The notes under the pieces are model-generated. The model did not search any database. It was not told the origin of the DNA and saw only the letters and a program-made list of their open reading frames with translations. Shown here in pieces: positions 45,231 through 54,271 of a stretch of DNA of 64,000 bases (position 1 is its first letter; each line of letters begins with the position of its first letter). Source of the stretch: Bacteroidales bacterium 6E. GTDB taxonomy: Bacteria > Bacteroidota > Bacteroidia > Bacteroidales > Prolixibacteraceae. A program made the translations under genes and the position numbers. Location: contig DF970686.1 in NCBI GenBank assembly GCA_001270045.2, positions 503,048 through 567,047 on the forward strand, given 5' to 3'.

Positions 45231-47819
45231 ATGCGTACCTTTTTTGCCTTACTGTTTGCTTTTACGTTTTATGGGGTCTTTGCCCAGGAAAAAGTCCAAA
45301 TCCTAGATCAGATTTCGGAAAGTTTGCCTGCGGGCATGGAAGCTCTTCCCCTGGAGAAAGTTTATGTCATGACCGACAAGGATGTCTATACTCCCGGTGA
45401 GATCATCTGGTTCAATGCCACGGCTATCGGTCGTTCGGGATTTACTGCCCGAAACCTGGGTGGGGAAATCAATGTGAACCTGTACGATGCCAACGGGAAA
45501 TTCATTACAGGTGACCGGTATAGGGCAGGGCAGCCCCAAACCGCCGGGGATCTTAAAATACCGGATATCCTCCCACTTGGTGTCTATTACCTGGCCGCCT
45601 TTTCTCCCCTCCATCTTGATCCTGAGGAAGCTTTTGTGAAAACGATATATATTGACCAGGCTTATGAATCGGAACCGGTGGTGTTCCTGTCTGCTCCTGA
45701 AAAGAATTATGCTGCTGGCAGGAAAGCTGCCATATCACTGAAAGTTACAGGCCATGACGGTTCACCTGTCGACAGGTTTTCATTTGATTATACACTCGAT
45801 CATAAGGGAAACACGATTGCCACAGGAAAACTTCGTTCCGACAAAGGCTCAGCCTTGATTGAGGCCGACCTGCCGGCGGTGACAGGTAGTGAACCGGTAT
45901 TGTTGACTGTCAGCCATCCCAAAAATCTTTGGATGTACAAATATGCCCTCCGAACGGATGCCGATTCAATTCATGTCGAGTTTTATCCTGAGGGTGGAAA
46001 TGTGGTGGCCGGGGCTGTCGCCAAAATGGGCTTTTATGCAACCCATCAGGGAGGCAATGCCGTAGATCTTGAAGCTGATATCCTCGATATGGACGGGAAC
46101 GTTGTTTCCAAAGCTTCCACCCTGGTCACCGGGTTTGGCGTTTTCCCCTTCCGCATGGATCCGGGGAAAACCTATAAGATGGTTATCACCAGTGAATATG
46201 GCAAGGGACAAACCTTTTCGATGCCTGAACAAACCAAGGACAAAATTGCTTTGTCTGTCGCCCAGACTGACCAGGAAGCGGTTTATGTTGATCTTTTCTC
46301 TCCGGATGACAGTCCCAGACAGGTTTCATTGGCAGTTACCGAAAAGTTTAACCTGGTTTGGGCTGCCAGTTTCCAGTTGGTTCGGTCGGCCAGGGTTAAA
46401 ATCCCTGTTGCGGACTTTGATCCCGGAATCCAGATGATTTCTGCATTTGATCCGGCGGGTAAATTACTGGCTTCACGACTGATTTATACCCCTGAGAAAA
46501 GCCCATTGGTCATCACGGTTGACCCGGTTATCGACAACCAGCAGGTCAGGGTCTCGGTGTCAACCGCATCCGGCACAAAAAATCAGGTTCCCGCCTCCCT
46601 GGCGTTGACGATTTCTGATGAGACACGGTTTTCAACACCAAGTCAAACCTTGAAATCCACCCTCATGTTTAATGGTGAACTGAAAAACCAGGTGCCTGAT
46701 ATGGCCCGGTTAATCAATAGCCAGGCCAACCTTTCCATGGCAGTCGATTATATCCTGATCGCAAACGAACTGAAACGCTTCAGTTGGGATGAAATTCTAA
46801 AAGGATCTGTAGGATCAGATCCTGATGCTTTCCTGGTCAGGAAAGGAATCAGGGGAAAAGTAACCACCCGAAGGGGAGAACCGGTAGCCGGCGCATCGCT
46901 TACCATGATGAACAGCCGCGATATGCAGATGTATCAAGCGGTTGCCGACGAACAGGGAAACTTTCTTTTTCCGGCAGTAAATCCCGTACACATCAGTGAT
47001 TTTAACATTAACGTCACGGATGCAAGAGGCAGGTCGGGTTTTGATATTTCGCTGGAACCTTCTCTGTCAGAAAAGATTGGTGAACGGGTGGCATGCATGA
47101 ATCATATTCAGCCTGTGGGCATAGGCATGAAAGGACAGAATCCTGCATATTTTGCAAAGAACAAGGATGTTTTCACAAAAGCCCCGTCCAATGTGAAGCC
47201 ATATCAGCCAGCCCCGCAAAGAGTCAAGAGTGATTCCTACAAGACGTTGTTACAAACCGCAACCAGCCTGATGGAAGTAATCAAGGCCATAAAACCCTAT
47301 TCCCTTAGCGGCGGACAGATCGTATTTCCCGGTACCATCAACTCCATCAATAACCAGTCGGGCGCACTGATTGTCCTCGACGGACAGAAAATGGGGACTC
47401 AGGCGGATATATTGAATACCATCAATCCCCAGGATGTTGAATCCATCAATATCTCCTTAGATCCGATGGATATCCAGAAATATACAGGATTCAATAATGT
47501 GGGGGTCATTGAGATCGTAACCAGAAAAGGTGTGGAAAACATTGGTGTTACAGGATCCGGACCAGTTCAGGAAGTATTGTACCAGGATGGATTCAGGATT
47601 CCCCGTGTTTTCCTGTCGACCGAATCTTTGCAGGGTAAATCAGGGAAGGACATGAGGACAACCTTATTTTGGAATCCTGAACTGCGCACCGATGGGTCTG
47701 GAAAAGTCACATTCTCCGTTCCTGTTTCACAAATCCGTTCGGGATTTAAGATTTTTGTGGAAGGATTCGACTCAGAATGGAATATGGGGGAAAATTCAAC
47801 TTCTGTTTTGGTTCCCTGA
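45231..47819 (+). CDS. MG2-type secreted protein with TonB-plug-like segment
   Basis: The 862-aa product has a signal peptide (FFALLFAFTFYGVFAQ). MG2/alpha-2-macroglobulin-like domains follow (YVMTDKDVYTPGEIIWFNATAIG and repeated beta-sandwiches), then a carboxypeptidase-regulatory-like unit (~residue 545, IRGKVTTRRGEPVAGASLTM). A plug-like stretch is next (ALIVLDGQKMGTQADILNTINPQDVESINI ... GVIEIVTRKG), and then a C-terminal beta domain. Proteins of this type occur in Bacteroidota beside TonB receptors, and the plug-like piece is too isolated to close a barrel. I chose ATG 45231 because the signal peptide starts there; the longer frame overlaps the previous gene. Confidence 0.82.
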   Translation: MRTFFALLFAFTFYGVFAQEKVQILDQISESLPAGMEALPLEKVYVMTDKDVYTPGEIIWFNATAIGRSGFTARNLGGEINVNLYDANGKFITGDRYRAGQPQTAGDLKIPDILPLGVYYLAAFSPLHLDPEEAFVKTIYIDQAYESEPVVFLSAPEKNYAAGRKAAISLKVTGHDGSPVDRFSFDYTLDHKGNTIATGKLRSDKGSALIEADLPAVTGSEPVLLTVSHPKNLWMYKYALRTDADSIHVEFYPEGGNVVAGAVAKMGFYATHQGGNAVDLEADILDMDGNVVSKASTLVTGFGVFPFRMDPGKTYKMVITSEYGKGQTFSMPEQTKDKIALSVAQTDQEAVYVDLFSPDDSPRQVSLAVTEKFNLVWAASFQLVRSARVKIPVADFDPGIQMISAFDPAGKLLASRLIYTPEKSPLVITVDPVIDNQQVRVSVSTASGTKNQVPASLALTISDETRFSTPSQTLKSTLMFNGELKNQVPDMARLINSQANLSMAVDYILIANELKRFSWDEILKGSVGSDPDAFLVRKGIRGKVTTRRGEPVAGASLTMMNSRDMQMYQAVADEQGNFLFPAVNPVHISDFNINVTDARGRSGFDISLEPSLSEKIGERVACMNHIQPVGIGMKGQNPAYFAKNKDVFTKAPSNVKPYQPAPQRVKSDSYKTLLQTATSLMEVIKAIKPYSLSGGQIVFPGTINSINNQSGALIVLDGQKMGTQADILNTINPQDVESINISLDPMDIQKYTGFNNVGVIEIVTRKGVENIGVTGSGPVQEVLYQDGFRIPRVFLSTESLQGKSGKDMRTTLFWNPELRTDGSGKVTFSVPVSQIRSGFKIFVEGFDSEWNMGENSTSVLVP

Positions 47820-48032
47820 TCATTGGAAAGCTCTAGACTGGTTTCTGGTATCAGGATTCAGGTGGATTTTTGTCTTTTTTGTTTCGGTATAGGGCGCTAT
47901 CCAATTTTTTAAATAAGGAAGGTTGTCTTGGAATATTCATATAATCAGTGTGATAGAATGTTGTTGTGCCCGTTTTTATCGTAATTGGACAAACGATTCA
48001 TGAAAAATAGCCGATTTTCAGATACGAATTTA

Positions 48033-48040
48033 TAATTTTG
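48033..48040 (+). promoter_or_regulatory. -7 box upstream of nadA
   Basis: TAATTTTG matches TAnnTTTG 26 bases before the nadA start. No clear -33 element is seen. The remaining ~200 bases after 47819 show no other feature. Confidence 0.45.
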
Positions 48041-48065
48041 TCAAGCAATTGTTGAATTCTGAGAG

Positions 48066-49052
48066 ATGGAAAATTTTGCTCAAATGCTTCAGGAAAAGGG
48101 ATTTATTGACGAGAAAGTAGATCCCAACCTCAAACTGGTGGACGAGATTAACCGGTTAAAAAAGGAGAAAAACGCTGTGATCCTGAGCCATTATTATGTG
48201 GAAGGGGATCTTCAGGATATAGCCGACCATGTTGGTGACAGTCTGGGGCTTGCTCAGGCGGCTGCTGCCACCGATGCCGACATTATCGTATTTGTGGGTG
48301 TCCATTTTATGGCAGAGACAGCCAAAATAATCAATCCTTCCAAAAAGGTATTATTACCCGATCTTAAGGCCGGTTGTTCTCTAGCAGATTCGGCCCCAGC
48401 CGAAAAATTTGCTGAATTCAAGTCAAAATATCCTGACCATAAAGTCATATCCTATATCAACTGTACAGCTGAGCTAAAAACAATGACCGATGTGATCTGC
48501 ACTTCGGCCAATGCCGTGAAGATCGTTGAGAGCTTCCCGAAAGACCAGCCTTTGATCTTTGCTCCCGATAAGAATTTGGGAAATTACATCAATAATCTGA
48601 CAGGTCGTGAGATGGTTTTATGGGATGGTGCCTGTATGGTCCATGAAAAATATTCGGTCGAAAAAATTGCGGATCTGATGGATGCCCATCCTGATGCCGA
48701 ATTTATTGCCCATCCCGAATGTGAAAAGCCTGTCCTGATCCTGGCTGATTTTATTGGATCTACCAAGGCCTTGCTAAACCGGGTGAAGAGTAGTCCCGCG
48801 CAGAAATTCATTGTGGCTACCGAGGCAGGTATTTTGCACCAGATGACCCGGGCATGTCCGGATAAGATTTTTATCCCGGCACCTTCTGTGGATTCAACAT
48901 GTGGATGCAACGACTGCTCTTACATGAAGCTGAATTCGATGCAGAAGCTGTACATCTGCCTGAAACATGAATTGCCCGAGGTCGTGCTCAGTGAGGAGGT
49001 GATCAAGGCTGCGCAGGCTCCCATTTTCAGGATGCTGGAACTTTCGAAATAA
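48066..49052 (+). CDS. nadA: Quinolinate synthase
   Basis: The 328-aa product condenses iminoaspartate with dihydroxyacetone phosphate to quinolinate in NAD biosynthesis. It has the three-fold NadA layout with [24 protein letters not shown], and Cys residues in LKAGCSLAD (104), GACMVHE and STCGCNDC that can ligate the 4Fe-4S cluster. nadB and nadC are not in the window. It is convergent with the protease gene at 49055. Confidence 0.97.
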   Translation: MENFAQMLQEKGFIDEKVDPNLKLVDEINRLKKEKNAVILSHYYVEGDLQDIADHVGDSLGLAQAAAATDADIIVFVGVHFMAETAKIINPSKKVLLPDLKAGCSLADSAPAEKFAEFKSKYPDHKVISYINCTAELKTMTDVICTSANAVKIVESFPKDQPLIFAPDKNLGNYINNLTGREMVLWDGACMVHEKYSVEKIADLMDAHPDAEFIAHPECEKPVLILADFIGSTKALLNRVKSSPAQKFIVATEAGILHQMTRACPDKIFIPAPSVDSTCGCNDCSYMKLNSMQKLYICLKHELPEVVLSEEVIKAAQAPIFRMLELSK

Positions 49053-49054
49053 GG

Positions 49055-50674
49055 TTAACGAAGATTCTTTGCCAACAGGTTTTGTCGGCTTACCTCTATC
49101 GCTTTAAGCAATGTCTTGTCAATTTTCTGGATGATGGGGTAGAACCCTTCTTCCCCGAGAATATTCCTGGCGATATAGGCCTTCAGCTGGGTTTCTATGA
49201 TCTCCCCTGAAATCCTCAGTCCTTCCTGGTTGGGCGGAACTCCTTTGCCGGCCGCATATTTCACGAAGCCATCCATCAGGTTTTGCCTGTCGAGCCACTT
49301 TTCCATCTCACTGGCCGTAATGAACCGTTTCAGCTGGTCACGATATTGGTCGGTAAACTGGAATGCATATTGGTAAACCAACCCTCTTTGTGCCACCCTG
49401 TTAAAATATTCCGACCGTCCGGATGTATCGGCAGGGACAAAGATGTCGGGCATGATACCACCACCTCCATAGACCACTCTGCCACTACGGGTGTAATATT
49501 TTAAAGAATCGGCGAACTGTATGCTGTCCTTGTCAAGGAATTCACCATGTATCATGCGTTCGAATATATCTTCATTATATTTCTCGTTCCCGTTGTTGTA
49601 GGGTTTCTGAATCGACCTGCCGCTTGGTGTATAGTACCTTGCCACTGTTAGCCTTACTGCCGAGCCATCGGTAAAGGGGACCTGTTCCTGGACCAATCCT
49701 TTTCCGAACGATCTTCGTCCGATGACAATTCCCCGGTCGTTGTCCTGAAGCGCTCCTGCAAAAATCTCGCTGGCCGATGCCGAAAATTCATCGATCATGA
49801 CAAAAACCTTCTTATCAGAAAAGCTGTTTCTTCCTGACGAATTATAGACCTTTTCGGGCTGTGATTTTCCCCTGGTAATTAAAATGGGTTCATCCTTACC
49901 AAGGAATTCGTCGACCATCCGGATCACGGCGGTCAGGTAACCTCCGGGATTACCTCTCAGGTCGATGATAATCTTGCTTGCCCCTGCACTGTCTAAGCGT
50001 GCCATGCCTTCCATAAACTCACGGTAGGTCTGTTCGGCAAACCTGCTAACTTTGATAAATCCAGTCTCTTTATCGATCATATAACTGACATCCACACTGA
50101 AGATGGGAATGTCACCCCTGGTAATATCGAAATCGAAGAGTTCGGCATAACCTCTGCGAAGGTTACTCACTTTCACTTTGGTTCCTTTCTGTCCACGAAG
50201 GAGTTTCAGCACCTGATCGTTTTGTATTCCGACTCCGGCGATGAGGCTGTCATTGACCATAACGATGCGGTCTCCCGCCATTAGTCCCAGTTTGTGGGAA
50301 GGGCCTCCCGAGATTACCTCGATGACCACGACCGTATCCTCCTGTATGGAGAATTGAACGCCGATACCCGAGAAATTACCCTGCATTTCCTCTTCTACAC
50401 CCTGCATTTCCCTAGCAGGAATGTAAGTACTGTGAGGATCCAGGTTTTCCAGCATTTCAGGGATGGTACTTTCAATGATTTCGCGTGTGTCGACACTGTC
50501 GACATATGCCTGTTGCACAAGTTCCAGGATGGTGGTCAGCTTATTGGCGGAAGCGGTTCTCATGGGCCTGTATTCCGGCTGGCTTTTTCTGCTGAGCGCA
50601 TTTCCTATAACCAGTCCTGCCACTAAAGTGACTGCCAGGATCAGGGGGATGAAAGACGGATGTTTCCTAAACAT
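49055..50674 (-). CDS. S41-family C-terminal processing peptidase
   Basis: The 539-aa product has an N-terminal membrane anchor (LILAVTLVAGLVIGNAL). A PDZ domain (~residues 90-180, GIGVQFSIQEDTVVVIEVISGGPSHKLGLMAGDRI) precedes the S41 catalytic core with DLRGNPGG and FSASASEIFAGAL, where the Ser after SA is the likely nucleophile. It should act in the periplasm on protein C-termini. Its start overlaps the end of the dCMP deaminase gene by eight bases, so the two are translationally coupled. Confidence 0.93.
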   Translation of the reverse strand: MFRKHPSFIPLILAVTLVAGLVIGNALSRKSQPEYRPMRTASANKLTTILELVQQAYVDSVDTREIIESTIPEMLENLDPHSTYIPAREMQGVEEEMQGNFSGIGVQFSIQEDTVVVIEVISGGPSHKLGLMAGDRIVMVNDSLIAGVGIQNDQVLKLLRGQKGTKVKVSNLRRGYAELFDFDITRGDIPIFSVDVSYMIDKETGFIKVSRFAEQTYREFMEGMARLDSAGASKIIIDLRGNPGGYLTAVIRMVDEFLGKDEPILITRGKSQPEKVYNSSGRNSFSDKKVFVMIDEFSASASEIFAGALQDNDRGIVIGRRSFGKGLVQEQVPFTDGSAVRLTVARYYTPSGRSIQKPYNNGNEKYNEDIFERMIHGEFLDKDSIQFADSLKYYTRSGRVVYGGGGIMPDIFVPADTSGRSEYFNRVAQRGLVYQYAFQFTDQYRDQLKRFITASEMEKWLDRQNLMDGFVKYAAGKGVPPNQEGLRISGEIIETQLKAYIARNILGEEGFYPIIQKIDKTLLKAIEVSRQNLLAKNLR

Positions 50675-51134
50675 TTTTTTCCTTTAAATGGGATAAATCA
50701 ATTTCAACATTGGTCACCTCGATACCAGCCCTTTTTAAGAGATTGATACCATCGGCCGAACGATAATTTTCGGTGTAAACGACCCTTCGGATTCCGGCCT
50801 GAATGATCAGTTTTGCACATTCAAGACAAGGCGAAGATGTTACATACATGGTGGCGCTTTCACTACTGTTGCCCGATTTGGCAACCTTGGTTATGGCATT
50901 GGCCTCGGCATGAAGAACGTATGGTTTGGTCTGATTGTTTTCGTCTTCGCAATTATTTTCGAAACCTGACGGAGTTCCATTGTAACCGTCGGAAATGATC
51001 ATTTTGTCCTTGACCAGCAAGGCTCCGACCTGCCGACGTTTGCAATAGCTGTTTTGTGACCAGATGGCAGCCATTTTCATGTAACGCTGGTCAAGCATGA
51101 TTTGCTTTTCTTCTTTTGTCTTCTCCATTGTCAT
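50667..51134 (-). CDS. dCMP deaminase family protein (ComEB-like)
   Basis: The 155-aa product has the zinc-dependent cytidine-deaminase motifs: VLHAEANAITKV (HAE, catalytic Glu) and SSPCLECAKLI (the two zinc Cys). It probably converts dCMP to dUMP for thymidylate supply. It is followed by the S41 peptidase gene with an eight-base overlap. Confidence 0.92.
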   Translation of the reverse strand: MTMEKTKEEKQIMLDQRYMKMAAIWSQNSYCKRRQVGALLVKDKMIISDGYNGTPSGFENNCEDENNQTKPYVLHAEANAITKVAKSGNSSESATMYVTSSPCLECAKLIIQAGIRRVVYTENYRSADGINLLKRAGIEVTNVEIDLSHLKEKNV

Positions 51135-51228
51135 GACCTATAGGTAAATTGGAAATCAGAATCATTACAAATGTAAACGGTTTTGGACAAAAACCTGAGG
51201 GGAATAAAAACCACATTCATTAAAATAG

Positions 51229-51257
51229 AAAAGGTGGAATTTATTGTTCCACCTTTT
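51229..51257 (-). terminator. Terminator of the SPOR lipoprotein gene
   Basis: AAAAGGTGGAA and TTCCACCTTTT form an 11-bp perfect stem, 38 bases after the stop on the minus strand; the U-rich 3' arm and flank suit an intrinsic terminator. Confidence 0.8.
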
Positions 51258-51294
51258 GTATATAAAAGAATCAATCTAATTGGGACTCAAATCT

Positions 51295-51762
51295 TTAATT
51301 TTTGATAAGCAACCATGCATCGTTGTATTTCGGGAAATCACGCCTGATCTGGAGCAGCCTGGTACGTGCCGGAGCTTCACTTGTGAATGAATCGACGGTG
51401 ACCCTGTAATATCCTGTTTCACTCTGCACGACAATGGGGGTAAAGCCTTCAGACATCAGTGTCTGCCTGAAATTTTTTGCATTCTCCATGCTGCTGAATG
51501 ATCCAACAATAATGAAGTAGCTATTCTGGTTCTGATCTTCAGGCTGGGTAAAGGTAAACGATTCCTTACGGACCGAAATAGGTTGGTCATTTGTCGGGGC
51601 AGGAGTTTCTTTTACTTCCGGAACCTGGAAAACTTTAGGCGCGGCAGTTGTGGAAGTTTGTTCCACAGCAGGCTCAAACGAGGTGAAAGCTGCTTTCCTG
51701 GATGACTTACATGAGGCAAAGGCAACCCCGATAACCAATACAAAAAATACTATCCTTTTCAT
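51295..51762 (-). CDS. SPOR-domain lipoprotein
   Basis: The 155-aa product has a lipoprotein signal (FFVLVIGVAFASC), a Pro/Thr-rich linker and a C-terminal SPOR domain (~residues 80-150, SYFIIVGSFSSMENAKNFRQTLMSEG ... GYYRVTV). SPOR domains bind denuded glycan strands of peptidoglycan, so it is probably an envelope or division-site protein. I chose ATG 51762 over the longer start at 51783. Confidence 0.85.
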   Translation of the reverse strand: MKRIVFFVLVIGVAFASCKSSRKAAFTSFEPAVEQTSTTAAPKVFQVPEVKETPAPTNDQPISVRKESFTFTQPEDQNQNSYFIIVGSFSSMENAKNFRQTLMSEGFTPIVVQSETGYYRVTVDSFTSEAPARTRLLQIRRDFPKYNDAWLLIKN

Positions 51763-51885
51763 TGTTTCAGTTTTTATTTTCAAGGCTAAATTACTTAATC
51801 CTCAATAAATGTGTTTGTTATGGGCAAGGAAGTTTTACACAAATTCACCTGTGTTGCCTTGTGGCCTGCCGACAGGCTGTTAATA

Positions 51886-52716
51886 TCAATACCCTTTACT
51901 TAGGTTATCCTTTATAAATTCCAAGAATTCAGAGTTTTGACACCTTTTGGAGAGCATCATGAATGGAGGGTTTTTCATCAGTGGTTTATTGTATTTCAGT
52001 GATCCGGAAAGGTCCCATAGCTCCACCTGGCCACCTGATTCCTCCACCATGAGATGACCGGCCGCCGTATCCCATTCCGAACATCCGCTCCCATGAATGT
52101 ATACATCTGCCTTCCCAAGTGCTATTTCGACCTGCTTCAGGGCACTTCCGAGCCGAACCATCTCTATACTGAAATTCTCGCTGATTTTCCGCAAGATTTG
52201 TTGTCCTTTTGGTGAAGGGTGCGATCTGCTGGCAATCAGAATCACAGGATCACAGGGTTTCTGGGTTTCGGGACTAGGTTCAATGGGGTCTGAATGTCCA
52301 AAGCTGTATATTCCCCTGTCCTTGATGGAATACCAACCCGTCTTTCTGACAGGGCTGTAAATCCAGGAACAAACCGTCAGATTATTCTCCAGGTAGGCCA
52401 GGTTGATGCAGAATTCACCGTTTCGCTTAATAAATTCACGAGTTCCGTCCATTGGATCGAGCATGAAAAATCGGGTCCATTGTTTGCGTATTTCATAGGG
52501 AGGGATGGAATTTTCCTCGTCAATCACCGGAATTTCAGGCAAAATGTCGGTCAGGCCTGCATTGATGACAGCACTGGACAGCCGGTCAGCCCGGGTTACG
52601 GGGGAGAGGTCGCTTTTTATGGTCTCACCAAAATGGTCACTTTCATAAACCTCCAGGATGGCATTTCCTGCCCGGATCAACAGTTCTTGTATGGCCAGAT
52701 TGACGGGGAGCTCCAT
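51886..52716 (-). CDS. cysQ: 3'(2'),5'-bisphosphate nucleotidase (inositol monophosphatase family)
   Basis: The 276-aa product has the metal-binding motifs of this family: LDPMDGTREFI (where members have DPLDGT-EFI) and SEWDTAAGHLMVEESGG near the C-terminus. CysQ hydrolyses PAP to AMP in sulfate assimilation; substrate assignment is by family resemblance. It follows the PHP gene with an 11-base gap. Confidence 0.88.
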   Translation of the reverse strand: MELPVNLAIQELLIRAGNAILEVYESDHFGETIKSDLSPVTRADRLSSAVINAGLTDILPEIPVIDEENSIPPYEIRKQWTRFFMLDPMDGTREFIKRNGEFCINLAYLENNLTVCSWIYSPVRKTGWYSIKDRGIYSFGHSDPIEPSPETQKPCDPVILIASRSHPSPKGQQILRKISENFSIEMVRLGSALKQVEIALGKADVYIHGSGCSEWDTAAGHLMVEESGGQVELWDLSGSLKYNKPLMKNPPFMMLSKRCQNSEFLEFIKDNLSKGY

Positions 52717-52727
52717 TGGCAGGAAAA

Positions 52728-53801
52728 TTAAGGTTTTTGCAGGGTTTCAAGCCTTGTCTCGACAGGCTTGTCTGACTTGTATAGCAAATTTCGGACTATA
52801 ACCCTGTCGTGGTCGTCACTCGCTGGCAGTGTCACCAGTACCGACGATCTGCCGGGCAACAGCTTGTTGCCTTGATTGGCTGAAAAGTGCAGGTCAAACT
52901 CAAGGTCGCTGTGATTTTTAATCTTGTAAGTGATGTTTTTTTCATTGGTATCCGTGATGCTGACCTCCACGCTTTTTTTAAGCAGTTCAACCAGTATCGC
53001 TTCTTTGGCAAACAGATATTCACGGAACCAGCCTGCCGTCCTACCGGCAAGCATTGCTTCCTTGATGCCATCAGGAGTTTTGGTTTTGGCAAAAACAAGT
53101 GTAATCGGTCGGCGGTCGGTCTTTTTTTGGGCCAGGTAATCGGACATGGGCTCATGAATGTCTGAATTGCTGAAAATTGTAAGCTCCTTTTCTGCTGCCC
53201 AGTCCAGTACTTCAGGGTACCATTCATCATAGTTTGCCACTTCGATTCCATGGAAAAGCTTTTCATTAAATAATTCCTGGTGCTCAACCATCCATTTGGG
53301 GCCGTCGGGTGCCTGTGCCTTCCATCCCGGATGATTCCAAATGATGAATGCTCCCTGGGATTTGGCTTCCCTGAGGGCCTGTTTGTAATCGTCATTATGG
53401 ACAGGTGATGCCTGATCGATGAAAAGTGCATTGAAATGGCCGGGGGGCATCGATTTGGTGATTTCGGTTCCCTTAATCAGGATAAGACCAGCCTGTTCAG
53501 CCGGACCTTTGGCTATCTCATAAGGTGCCTCATGATTTACAGGAACATACTTTTTGTGCGGAGTATACTCCAGATGATCCGTTATGGCGATGGCATCAAG
53601 TCCTTCTCTCCAAGCCTCAGAAACCCTGGTCAATGGCCAGACATCGCCGTCGGAAAAGACAGTATGCATGTGAAAGTCACATTTGAGTGTATGAAATCCA
53701 TCGATGTCGGGAACCAGTAATTCATTTCTGACCGGTTGGCCCCCAGCCTGGCTTGTCAGCCAGGATACCACTAAAATGGCAATGATTCTCTTCAGGTTCA
53801 T
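52728..53801 (-). CDS. PHP-domain phosphoesterase, secreted (Sb-PDE type)
   Basis: The 357-aa product has a signal peptide (IIAILVVSWLTSQAGGQ) and a PHP domain: CDFHMHTVFSDGDVWPLTRVSEAW at ~residue 40, AITDHLEY at ~75, IWNHPGW and FSNSDIHE further on. These His/Asp residues are the expected trinuclear metal ligands. Related Bacteroidota proteins are annotated as Sb-PDE family phosphodiesterases; the substrate is unknown. It starts 16 bases after rnpA and is followed by cysQ. Confidence 0.85.
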   Translation of the reverse strand: MNLKRIIAILVVSWLTSQAGGQPVRNELLVPDIDGFHTLKCDFHMHTVFSDGDVWPLTRVSEAWREGLDAIAITDHLEYTPHKKYVPVNHEAPYEIAKGPAEQAGLILIKGTEITKSMPPGHFNALFIDQASPVHNDDYKQALREAKSQGAFIIWNHPGWKAQAPDGPKWMVEHQELFNEKLFHGIEVANYDEWYPEVLDWAAEKELTIFSNSDIHEPMSDYLAQKKTDRRPITLVFAKTKTPDGIKEAMLAGRTAGWFREYLFAKEAILVELLKKSVEVSITDTNEKNITYKIKNHSDLEFDLHFSANQGNKLLPGRSSVLVTLPASDDHDRVIVRNLLYKSDKPVETRLETLQKP

Positions 53802-53817
53802 ATTTTATTGATTTGGT

Positions 53818-54216
53818 TTACACTTTGTTAGCCTGCTTTAGGGTACGCCCTAGCTTGTTGAGCGCTGTCGTGAAACTTTTTTCAATGACCGGGTATGGGA
53901 GTTCTTCTTTCCCGATATAAACAAACATACAAATCAATTTTTTTTCTCCGCCCTCCCTTAAAAGCTGGTGTTTTTGGAGTCGGTAAGCTTCTTTCATCCT
54001 TCTTTTAAGGACATTTCGTTGAACCGCTCTCCTGAAGATTTTCTTGCTGACCGCAAAAGCTGCCTTGACGGGGACATTTTGTCCTTTTTCGGTTAGCATC
54101 CAAACAACCTTGACCGGATAAGCCAGAAAGCTCTGGCCTTCGGTGAAGAGTCCGGATATTTCCCGGACTCCCTTCAGACGTTCTTCGGGAGGAAAGGTAT
54201 GCCGGATCTGATTCAT
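53818..54216 (-). CDS. rnpA: Ribonuclease P protein component
   Basis: The 132-aa product carries the RnpA signature KKIFRRAVQRNVLKRRMKEAYR that binds the RNase P RNA for tRNA 5' maturation. I chose ATG 54216 (MNQIRHTF) because the longer start at 54252 would lie before the preceding gene's terminator and so be untranslatable from a downstream promoter. rpmH, a common neighbour, is not here. Confidence 0.92.
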   Translation of the reverse strand: MNQIRHTFPPEERLKGVREISGLFTEGQSFLAYPVKVVWMLTEKGQNVPVKAAFAVSKKIFRRAVQRNVLKRRMKEAYRLQKHQLLREGGEKKLICMFVYIGKEELPYPVIEKSFTTALNKLGRTLKQANKV

Positions 54217-54222
54217 GGTATG

Positions 54223-54249
54223 AAAAAAAAAGCCGGATGTTCCGGCTTT
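54223..54249 (-). terminator. Terminator of hemD
   Basis: AAAGCCGGA and TCCGGCTTT pair perfectly around TGT, and a run of nine T follows on the minus strand. It sits between hemD and rnpA. Confidence 0.9.
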
Positions 54250-54271
54250 CAAATATAGGTGGTTTTACCCG

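Noticed and set aside
53025-53055. GC-rich GCCTGCCG ... CCGGCA palindromic stretch inside the PHP gene, and a GCCTGCCGACAGGC stretch near 51866
   Set aside because: These resemble short palindromic elements spread in some Bacteroidota, but the PHP copy encodes residues (LAGRTAGWF) that fit the family's normal sequence, and two weak copies are not enough to call a repeat family.
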